A DNA stretch of 11,196 bases from JAMLIA01 sp039810005. GTDB lineage: Bacteria; Chloroflexota; Chloroflexia; Thermomicrobiales; CFX8. A program made the position numbers and the translations under genes. Positions 5,941 through 11,196 of the stretch are shown one piece after another. The stretch spans positions 1-11,196 of the forward strand of contig JBDHWD010000097.1 in NCBI GenBank assembly GCA_039810005.1, written 5' to 3'. The notes beneath the pieces are model-generated. The model saw only the letters and a program-made list of their open reading frames with translations. It was not told the DNA's origin and did not search any database. Position 1 is the stretch's first letter. Every line of letters starts with the position of its first letter.

Positions 5941-5970
5941 GAGGAAGGAGACATGATGCGTCGCGATCCC
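5910..5970 (+). repeat. 186-bp tandem duplication, copy B
   Basis: Partner of 5724-5784. It covers the decayed tail (VGRRSDEP), the ribosome binding site GGAAGGAG and the first five codons (MRRDP) of the large LiaF-like gene, in the same order and spacing as copy A. Confidence 0.75.
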
Positions 5971-6657
5971 GCCCCGCTCATCCTCGGTGTTGTCCTGATC
6001 GTCCTCGGTACCGCGCTGGTGCTGGAGCGCGCTGGGGTGATCGGGTCATTCAGTGTCTGGAGCCTCTGGCCGATCCTGATCATCGCCGGTGGTGTTTCAA
6101 CCTTCATGGCCGGGCCGTCTGCGCGGCTGGTCGGCGGGATTATCACGGGCCTCGGCGTCATTCTGCTGGGACAGAGCCTGGATATCATCTCCGGATCCGT
6201 CTGGGGCATCGTTGGGGCGCTGGTGCTGATCGGTTTCGGCCTGTCGATCCTGGTGCGCCGGGAATTGCCGCCGATTGGCGTGTTCTCCTCGGGGCAGAAG
6301 AATGAAACGAGCGCCAACGATCGCATTGAATTGACCACGATCTTCAGCGAACGCGAAATAGTGAGCACCGCGACCGATCTGCAGCAGGTGACGGTCACGA
6401 CCGTCTTTGGTGAGGTCGATCTCGACCTGTCGCGAGCCCACGTCGCACCGGCAGGTGCCGAAGTTGACGTAACCGCAGTCTTCGCCGAAGCGACGATCAT
6501 TGCACCACCTGGCTGGAACGTGATCGTGAACGGTACCGCAGTCCTCGGTGAGGTGAACGACCGAACAGCGCCCCGGAAAGATCCGGGGCAGCCGACGTTG
6601 GCGATTCAGGCCACCGCGATCTTTGGCGAGGTGACGGTCAAGCAGTACGCCAATTGA
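5956..6657 (+). CDS. LiaF-like membrane protein with five-motif Toastrack domain
   Basis: A 233-aa protein, last gene of the envelope cluster. The N-terminal half is a four-helix LiaF-TM-like membrane region (about 7-24, 36-52, 58-73 and 82-99), ending at RRELPP. The C-terminal half (about 118-230) is a beta-rich sensor-type domain of the LiaF C-terminal/'cell wall-active antibiotics response' family. A motif T-[TA]-[IV]-[FL]-x-E recurs five times: TTIFSE (127), TTVFGE (148), TAVFAE (173), TAVLGE (194) and TAIFGE (220), 21-26 residues apart, one coil each of a beta-solenoid-like fold. Start: ATG 5956 has AAGGAG five bases upstream; ATG 5953 in the same frame is only two bases from it and less likely. 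It differs from the LiaF-like gene at 4903 in sequence, so the two are old paralogs rather than a recent copy. Confidence 0.87.
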   Translation: MRRDPAPLILGVVLIVLGTALVLERAGVIGSFSVWSLWPILIIAGGVSTFMAGPSARLVGGIITGLGVILLGQSLDIISGSVWGIVGALVLIGFGLSILVRRELPPIGVFSSGQKNETSANDRIELTTIFSEREIVSTATDLQQVTVTTVFGEVDLDLSRAHVAPAGAEVDVTAVFAEATIIAPPGWNVIVNGTAVLGEVNDRTAPRKDPGQPTLAIQATAIFGEVTVKQYAN

Positions 6658-6834
6658 GCGGCGCGGCAGGGTGACTATCGGAGAGAGTGGCCGGCCAGGT
6701 TCTGTGACCATTGAGGTGTATCACGTCGACCGGTACCGAACTCTGTCATGACGAACCGACACGTCCTGCTGGACAAGGCGTTGACGAACTGACGGACGTA
6801 TGCCCTACCTGACACGGACACTGCGCCAAAGGAA

Positions 6835-6870
6835 ACGGGCCCGGCGTGAGAATCCTCGCGCCGGGCCCGT
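6835..6870 (-). terminator. Terminator downstream of the catalase gene
   Basis: Strong hairpin: 12-bp perfect stem (ACGGGCCCGGCG with CGCCGGGCCCGT), then a T-G wobble and GAG/CTC, closing on an AATC loop. On the minus strand it is followed directly by a T-rich run (TTTCCTTTGG), and it lies 26 bp after the catalase stop. On the plus strand no T-run follows, so termination of the envelope cluster from the other side is less clear. Nothing else convincing was seen in the gap 6658-6834. Confidence 0.8.
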
Positions 6871-6895
6871 ATCGTCACACTCCTGATGCACCAGG

Positions 6896-8380
6896 CTAGT
6901 CTGCCGGAACAGCCTCGGCCCTGCTGCCCGCTCTCACCCGCGCCTCAATGCGCTCGCCGATGGTCTGGTCGACGTTCTTCCAGTACTGGATGGCGTTCGA
7001 GAGCACCGGCTCCCGGACGCCGTCGAGCGCACCGGAGACCGTGTCGACAAAGCGATCACGGGCGGCGTCATCGAATACGTCGCGGACGAGCGCGCCCGGC
7101 TGCGAGAAGTCGTCGTCGTCCTCACGCAGGTCATACGCGCGGCGCACGAGCTCACCGTCGGCTTCCCAGGAGTTCTCGACCGGCCCCTGCGTGTCCGCCC
7201 ACGGACGGCCGAACGAGTTCGGCGCATAGACCGGAGCATTTCCGGAATGCTCGAAGCGCATGTTGCCGTCGAACGTGTACGAGTTGATCTTGTTCTTCGG
7301 CTGATTCACCGGCAGCTGCTGGTAGTTCGTGCCGATGCGGGCGCGCTGCGCGTCGGCATAGCCGAAGACGCGGCCGAGCAGCATCTTGTCCGGCGAGATG
7401 CCCGTGCCCGGTACCTGATTCGACGGCGCAAAGGCGGCCTGCTCGATCTGGGCGAAGAAGTTTTCGGGATTGCGGTTCAGCGTCAGCTTGCCGACCTCGT
7501 GCAGCGGATAGTCGGCGTGCGGCCAGACCTTCGTCAGGTCAAAGGGGTTGATGCGATAGGTCTTTGCCTCGTCGTAGGGCATGATCTGCACCTTGAGCGT
7601 CCAGGATGGGAACTCCTCGCGGGCGATCGCGTCGAAAAGATCGCGGCGATGGTATTCCGCGTCCTTGCCCGCGAGCATCTCGGCTTCTTCGCCGGTCATG
7701 TTCTCAACACCCTGCTCCGAGATGAAGTGGTACTTCACCCAGAACCGTTCACCGGCCTTGTTGATCCACGCATAGGTGTGCGAGCCGTAGCCGTTCATCG
7801 TGCGCCACGAGCGCGGCAGGCCACGATCGCCCATGAGATACGTCACCTGGTGGGCTGATTCCGGGTTGAGCGTCCAGAAGTCCCACTGCATCGTGGCATC
7901 GCGCACGCCGCTATCGGGCGTCCGCTTCTGCGAGCGGATGAAGTGCGGGAACTTCATTGGGTCGCGCACGAAAAAGACGGGCGTGTTGTTGCCCACGATG
8001 TCGAGGTTGCCGACCTCCGTGTAGAAGCGCAGCGCGAATCCGCGCACATCGCGCCAGGTGTCCGGCGAACCCTGCTCGCCGGCGACGGTGGAGAAGCGCA
8101 GGAGTGTCTCAGTCGTCGCGCCCGGCTGGAACACCGCTGCATGGGTGTAGGCCGAGACATCGTGCGTGACCTCGAAGACGCCGAACGCGCCCGCGCCCTT
8201 GGCGTGCGGGTTTCGCTCGGGCACCCGCTCGCGGTTGAACGCAGCGAGCGTCTCGATCAGGTGGAAGTCGTGCAGCACGATCGGACCGTTATTGCCGACG
8301 GTCGTCGAGTTGCGATCGCTCTCCGCCGGAGCACCGTTCTGGCTCGTCGATGGGATTGTTGGATCAATCAGGTCAGACAT
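6896..8380 (-). CDS. kat: Monofunctional heme catalase
   Basis: A 494-aa cytosolic heme catalase (2 H2O2 to 2 H2O + O2), small-subunit type by length. The catalytic His59 lies in RVPERNPHAKGAGAFG (usual form PERVVHAKGAGAFG). The distal Asn is in VGNNTPVFFVRDP (about 131-132), and RFSTVAGEQGSPDTWRDVRGFALRFYT is the conserved core. The proximal heme ligand is Tyr341 in GRVFGYADAQRARIGTNYQQLPVN, with Arg337 beside it. The C-terminal helical domain ends at about residue 494, so no large-subunit flavodoxin-like extension exists. Start ATG 8380 has AAGGAG four bases upstream; an upstream ATG at 8422 in frame lacks one. The stop is TAG. A terminator follows and a probable CsoR-type switch lies ~290 bp upstream. 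The exact kat letter cannot be assigned. Confidence 0.96.
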   Translation of the reverse strand: MSDLIDPTIPSTSQNGAPAESDRNSTTVGNNGPIVLHDFHLIETLAAFNRERVPERNPHAKGAGAFGVFEVTHDVSAYTHAAVFQPGATTETLLRFSTVAGEQGSPDTWRDVRGFALRFYTEVGNLDIVGNNTPVFFVRDPMKFPHFIRSQKRTPDSGVRDATMQWDFWTLNPESAHQVTYLMGDRGLPRSWRTMNGYGSHTYAWINKAGERFWVKYHFISEQGVENMTGEEAEMLAGKDAEYHRRDLFDAIAREEFPSWTLKVQIMPYDEAKTYRINPFDLTKVWPHADYPLHEVGKLTLNRNPENFFAQIEQAAFAPSNQVPGTGISPDKMLLGRVFGYADAQRARIGTNYQQLPVNQPKNKINSYTFDGNMRFEHSGNAPVYAPNSFGRPWADTQGPVENSWEADGELVRRAYDLREDDDDFSQPGALVRDVFDDAARDRFVDTVSGALDGVREPVLSNAIQYWKNVDQTIGERIEARVRAGSRAEAVPAD

Positions 8381-8641
8381 GTCTCTCCTTGTTGCGAGTA
8401 ATTGCGGGCACACTCGATACATTGCCGTGCGTATCAGGCGATGTGAAACGCATTCTTAGCAGCGCGCCGCGTGTGTTACCGTCATTGGATCTTCGCATAT
8501 CAGGTGTCACAGGCTTTCACCGTTTGTCTTTTCTCTGGAAATGCATCTCCTTTTTGTCGCTGTCACTCGAACATACTGCACTCGTCATATCGACGATATT
8601 CCAGTGATAATTGCCGAACTGTAGAATCCGACGAACACCAA

Positions 8642-8664
8642 AGAATACCCCGTAGGGGTATTCT
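8642..8664. promoter_or_regulatory. CsoR/DUF156-type operator
   Basis: Perfect palindrome with 10-bp arms AGAATACCCC and GGGGTATTCT around a central GTA (TAC on the minus strand). The layout ATACCCC-TAC-GGGGTAT closely resembles operators of the CsoR/CstR/FrmR family, such as the site in front of Bacillus subtilis copZA, as I recall it. It starts at the predicted transcription start of the catalase-directed promoter, the usual repressor position. No CsoR gene is in the window. Confidence 0.7.
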
Positions 8665-8672
8665 AATTGGAC

Positions 8673-8702
8673 ATTATACGATAAATGTCTGCACCGTGCC
8701 AG
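8673..8702 (-). promoter_or_regulatory. Promoter directed at catalase
   Basis: Minus strand: -35 CTGGCA (8702-8697, 4 of 6 to consensus), 18-bp spacer, perfect -10 TATAAT (8678-8673). The predicted start near 8666 leaves an untranslated leader of about 285 nt before catalase. The palindrome at 8642-8664 begins right there. Confidence 0.6.
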
Positions 8703-8788
8703 AATGGCGGCCGGTCTGCTCCGCGCATCTTGTGCAATGCCGATCTGAAATTGCCGAGCACGCGCAAGGTTGATCACTGGAGTGACGA

Positions 8789-9955
8789 TTACCTACCCGC
8801 TGGCGTCGCCCTTCCGTATTCCGCCAGCAGCCCGCGCACACGCTCCAGCGGCAGCGCGTGGATCGTGCGGCCGAAGCGGCCGGTGGTCGTTTCGGCCATG
8901 CACAGGCTGTTCAGCACAGCCTCCTCGGTCGCGTCGACTGTGGCGGCGAACAGGTCGTTGATGGACTCGCCCTCGATGATCTGCTGCACGGCGACGCCCG
9001 GTCCCTGCTGCGGCCGGTAGCCGGTGGAGAAGGCCACCAGTAGCTCGCCGCTGCCGTTCTCGCCGGCCGAGCCGGTGCGGCCCAGCCCGAGCGCCGCGCG
9101 CTTCGCCAGCCGTGCCAGCTGGCGACCATCGAGAGGCGCGTCGGTCGCGACGACGACGATGCACGAGCCATCCACGCGGTCGCCGCGATGGCTTTGCTCG
9201 GGCAGTTCCGCCTCCGATCCCCACGGGATGTGCCGACCGACCGGCACGCCATCGACGGTGAGGCGGCCGCGGCGACCGAAGTTTGTCATCGTCAGGACGC
9301 CGACCGTCCAGGTTGCGTCGCCGTCGGCGACCCGGCGCGACGATGTGCCGATCCCACCCTTGAAGCCGAAGCAGATCATGCCGGTGCCCGAGCCGACGCA
9401 GCCCTCGGCAACCGGGCCACTGCTGGCGGTGTCCAGCGCGGCTGCGACGTGCGCAGCCGTGACGTGGAAGCCGCGCGAGTCGTTGAGATACTCGTCGTCG
9501 CACTCGGCAACCACCGGGATGACGACACCCTCGCTGCCGCCGACGCGCTCGTCGTGCTCGACCAGGTAGCGGCAGATGGCGTCGTAGGCTGTCCCGACGC
9601 CCATCGTGTTCGTCAGGACGATCGGCGTATTGATCCTGCCCAGCTCCTCGATCTCGCTGCGACCGGTCATCTCACCGGTGCCCGCCAGCGCGAAGAACCC
9701 GGCGGCGACTGGATGCGTCATGAGGTCGTCGTCCCCACCGCTGGCGTCGTAGCGCCGCGGCCAGATCGCGGTGACACCGGTGCGGGCCGGTCCGTGGCGG
9801 TCGGGCAGGTCGGCGTCGCCCCAGCTGACTGTCGCGTGCCCTACCTCGACGCCCGCGACGTCGGTGATCGCGTTCAGCGGGCCGGTCCGATAGTTGCCAA
9901 TGGTGATGCCCAGATCGCGGGCACGGCAGCGTGCGTTGTCGGGTGCATCGGTCAT
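8789..9955 (-). CDS. P1/S58 family aminopeptidase (DmpA/BapA-like)
   Basis: A 388-aa self-processing N-terminal-nucleophile hydrolase of MEROPS family S58 (DmpA L-aminopeptidase D-esterase and beta-aminopeptidases). It opens with ARDLGITIG...GPLNAITDVAGVEVGH, the family N-terminus. NTMGVGTAYDA (116-126), GTGMICFGFKGGIGTSSR and GVLTMTNFG (219-227, with the conserved Asn225) follow. The autocleavage/nucleophile site is VDGSCIVVVATDAPLD: cut between Gly263 and Ser264, leaving Ser264 as the new N-terminal catalytic residue of the small subunit, as in DmpA (Gly249/Ser250). Start ATG 9955 overlaps the SDR stop as ATGA, with GGAGGAG eight bases upstream; an earlier in-frame ATG (9985) lacks this support. 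No signal peptide is visible. Substrate preference (L-, D- or beta-aminoacyl peptides) cannot be told. Confidence 0.93.
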   Translation of the reverse strand: MTDAPDNARCRARDLGITIGNYRTGPLNAITDVAGVEVGHATVSWGDADLPDRHGPARTGVTAIWPRRYDASGGDDDLMTHPVAAGFFALAGTGEMTGRSEIEELGRINTPIVLTNTMGVGTAYDAICRYLVEHDERVGGSEGVVIPVVAECDDEYLNDSRGFHVTAAHVAAALDTASSGPVAEGCVGSGTGMICFGFKGGIGTSSRRVADGDATWTVGVLTMTNFGRRGRLTVDGVPVGRHIPWGSEAELPEQSHRGDRVDGSCIVVVATDAPLDGRQLARLAKRAALGLGRTGSAGENGSGELLVAFSTGYRPQQGPGVAVQQIIEGESINDLFAATVDATEEAVLNSLCMAETTTGRFGRTIHALPLERVRGLLAEYGRATPAGR

Positions 9956-10755
9956 TCGTGTGTCTCCTCCGGCTCGACCGGCCACAATCCGGCGGCTCCG
10001 GCACTGGCTCCGCCATCGACGACCAGCGTCGTGCCGCTAATGTAATCAGCCAGTGGTGAAGCCAGCATGACGATTGCATTGGCAATGTCCTCGGGCGTGC
10101 CCGGTCGTCCGAGTGGGGATGACGAGCGCATGGCTGCACGATAGGTGGGCGAGAGGTGTGCGCCGCCCTCGCCGACGTCGATGTAGCCCGGCAGCACCGC
10201 GTTGGCGCGAATGCCCCACGGGGCGAGCTCCATCGCCATCGAGCGGGTGAGCGCGACAACGCCGGCCTTCGAGGCGCTGTAGTGCGCCCAGCCGTGCAGC
10301 GCCCGGTTCGCCGCGCCCGACGAGAGCGTGATGATCCGCCCGGCAATACCGGCAGCGACCATCGCTCGCGCGGCGCTCTGGCAGGTGTGGAACATGCCGG
10401 TCAGGTTCGTGCCGATTACCGCATCCCATTCGCCGTGGCTGATATCAAGGAAGCGGCTGTTCGGGTAGATACCCGCATTGGCGACGACAACGCGCGGCGC
10501 ACCGACCTCTCGGATCACCCGCGCGAACATCGCCTCGACAGCCTCCGCGTCGCGCACGTCCGCCGTGGCCGGCAACGCGCGAATCCCGTCCGCCTCCAGC
10601 GTCGCACAGGCCGCGTTCACGCGCTCCTCGGCGCGATCGTTCAGCGCCACGATCGCGCCGGCCTCACCAAACGCCCGCGCCGTTGCCAACCCCAACCCGG
10701 CGCTCGCGCCGGTCACCAGCACAACCTGCCCTTCGAAGGTGAGTGATGCGGTCAC
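9952..10755 (-). CDS. SDR-family NAD(P)-dependent oxidoreductase
   Basis: A 267-aa classical short-chain dehydrogenase. Cofactor motif TGASAGLG (15-22); an Asp/Arg pair after beta-2 (NDRAEER, 39-45); NAG (93-95); Asn117 in GTNLTGMF; catalytic Ser146 in TLSSGAAN; YSASK (159-163) giving Tyr159 and Lys163; PG motif at 189-190 (NAVLPGYID); C-terminal SGTTLVVDGGASAG. All four members of the Asn-Ser-Tyr-Lys tetrad are present, so it should be active. Length is typical. The GTG start (10755) has GAGGAG about 8-10 bases upstream. It is first gene of a two-gene operon, its TGA overlapping the ATG of the S58 peptidase. The substrate (an alcohol, sugar or 3-ketoacyl compound) is not predictable. A cre/LacI-like palindrome sits 20 bp upstream. 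Confidence 0.94.
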   Translation of the reverse strand: MTASLTFEGQVVLVTGASAGLGLATARAFGEAGAIVALNDRAEERVNAACATLEADGIRALPATADVRDAEAVEAMFARVIREVGAPRVVVANAGIYPNSRFLDISHGEWDAVIGTNLTGMFHTCQSAARAMVAAGIAGRIITLSSGAANRALHGWAHYSASKAGVVALTRSMAMELAPWGIRANAVLPGYIDVGEGGAHLSPTYRAAMRSSSPLGRPGTPEDIANAIVMLASPLADYISGTTLVVDGGASAGAAGLWPVEPEETHE

Positions 10756-11196
10756 TTGGAACTCTCCTCTATTGTGAAAGAGCTTTCAGCGCCATAGTGT
10801 CGACCGTGTTTGTCAGGCGACCATCGGTTCGCCCTGTCACACTGTTTGGTTTATCGCCGCCACAGTGTAGAGGACGTCGAGCTGTCGTCTGTATCGGGCC
10901 GGGGAGATTTCTCGCGTGCGCGCTCGAAATGTCAGGGCACGGCGGAGGCTGCCGCGGCAACCTACGTGTCACTTTGGCGTTGACGACCCGTGTTGTCACT
11001 AGCCGAGGTAGTGCGTCAGGGTGGCCCACGAGTGGCAATCTTCGCCAATCGACGGTTTCCCACTTCTTGATACGCCGTGCTACTATCGCAGCACGACCTT
11101 CTGACGACCCTGTTCTCCCCCGGGGTTGAGTGCTGTTGGCCGGCTGGCCAGTGGCCTGGTTCTTGCCGCGCTCTCGTGTATCGACCGACACAGCGT
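10756..11196. other. Upstream region of SDR operon, no clear gene
   Basis: 441 bp to the window edge. The only long frame (140 codons, minus strand, 10769-11191) is rich in Arg, Pro and Thr with no recognisable motif, and reads like random GC-rich sequence. It contains the operator-like palindrome at 10775-10788 and a short inverted repeat GTGCT-N8-AGCAC near 11077-11094 enclosing TACTAT, a possible -10 for a plus-strand gene beyond the window. Three or four TGGCC repeats lie near 11138-11156. I see no tRNA. Confidence 0.5.
10775..10788. promoter_or_regulatory. LacI/cre-like operator palindrome
   Basis: TGAAAG-AG-CTTTCA, a 14-bp inverted repeat (6-2-6) 20 bp upstream of the SDR start and just ahead of its ribosome binding site. 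It matches the LacI-family/CcpA-type pattern TGAAAGCGCTTTCA except for the central dinucleotide (AG instead of CG). Such a site would place the SDR-peptidase operon under carbon-source control; no regulator gene is visible nearby. Confidence 0.5.

Larger units (their letters stand above)
8381..8788. other. AT-richer gap upstream of catalase, no clear gene
   Basis: 408 bp, visibly lower in GC than the neighbouring genes, between the start of catalase and the stop of the S58 peptidase gene. It holds a minus-strand promoter (8673-8702), a CsoR-like palindrome (8642-8664), a second small palindrome ATATCG-A-CGATAT (8587-8599), and, just past the peptidase stop, a weak hairpin TCACT-GG-AGTGA (8774-8785). 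A minus-strand frame of 86 codons (8517-8777) shows no family features, and its codons look random. An AAGGAG directly abutting an ATG near 8541 has no usable spacing. Confidence 0.6.

Noticed and set aside
6688..6697. TGGCCGGCCA palindrome after the last envelope gene, as terminator
   Set aside because: Ten-base self-complementary word with no loop or U-tract; expected by chance at this GC content.
7247..7858. Plus-strand frame of 203 codons opposite catalase
   Set aside because: Antisense shadow; the catalase frame has all catalytic residues.
8373..8498. A 41-codon minus-strand frame whose TGA overlaps the catalase start region, a possible leader peptide
   Set aside because: No ribosome binding site before its ATG and an unremarkable composition; kept only as a remote possibility of translational coupling.
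8642..8664. The 10-3-10 palindrome read as a transcription terminator of the upstream operon
   Set aside because: No U-tract on either strand, and it sits immediately downstream of a TATAAT; the operator reading fits better.
8517..8777. Minus-strand frame of 86 codons upstream of catalase
   Set aside because: Crosses the predicted promoter and operator, and has no family features or supported start.
9188..10045. Plus-strand frame of 285 codons spanning the SDR/peptidase junction
   Set aside because: Antisense to two well-supported genes; Asp/Ala/Val/Arg-rich with no motif.
10769..11191. Minus-strand frame of 140 codons upstream of the SDR gene
   Set aside because: No recognisable motif, poor ribosome binding site, and its 3' end runs over the operator-like palindrome; likely chance in GC-rich sequence.
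1..11196. CRISPR array, tRNA/rRNA, insertion sequence or prophage signals
   Set aside because: I found no regularly spaced repeats, cloverleaf genes, transposase motifs or attachment-site duplications in the window.

Overview
The window is GC-rich, densely packed bacterial DNA using ATG and GTG starts with Shine-Dalgarno sites and tight, often 4-nt gene overlaps. The gene mix (DrrAB-type exporter with divergent TetR, group-1 luciferase-like oxidoreductase, PspC/LiaF-like envelope cluster, clade-3-type catalase, S58/P1 peptidase) fits a high-GC Chloroflexota such as Thermomicrobia, or an actinobacterium. There is no rRNA or marker gene here, so the taxonomic guess is weak.

Layout. (1) 1-1366, minus strand: an ABC-2 permease cut by the window edge and its DrrA-like ATPase, overlapping by 8 nt. 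(2) 1367-1476: divergent regulatory region with two tandem 19-bp operators of form CTGTGTA-N5-TACACAG, centres 21 bp apart. (3) 1477-3297, plus strand: TetR-family repressor, then a luciferase-like FMN monooxygenase. (4) 3298-3429: convergent gap with a strong GC hairpin. (5) 3430-4203, minus strand: lone (S)-ureidoglycine aminohydrolase with its own promoter, whose spacer holds a palindrome. (6) 4466-6657, plus strand: an envelope-stress-type cluster of PspC protein, LiaF/Toastrack protein, 61-aa two-TM protein, 31-aa one-TM microprotein, decayed gene remnant, and a second LiaF/Toastrack protein. (7) 6835-8380, minus strand: terminator and monofunctional catalase. (8) 8381-8788: AT-richer gap with a TATAAT promoter pointing at the catalase and, right at its start site, a near-perfect CsoR-type palindrome. 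(9) 8789-10755, minus strand: SDR oxidoreductase and S58/P1 aminopeptidase, coupled by ATGA. (10) 10756-11196: no convincing gene, one LacI/cre-like palindrome beside the SDR ribosome binding site.

How it works together. The left block is a self-regulated drug or lipid efflux module: TetR likely represses both itself and DrrAB from the shared tandem operators. The middle block is an envelope-sensing membrane module built of repeated LiaI/LiaF-TM and Toastrack units. It shows a direct trace of how such clusters grow: a 186-bp tandem duplication joined the start of the last gene to the end of the 61-aa gene and then decayed, leaving a 31-aa reading frame with an intact ribosome binding site. 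The right block is oxidative-stress defence under what looks like a CsoR/DUF156-type (copper or reactive sulfur) switch, followed by a two-gene catabolic operon. The most interesting items are the duplication scar with its microprotein and the CsoR-like operator placed in front of a catalase.
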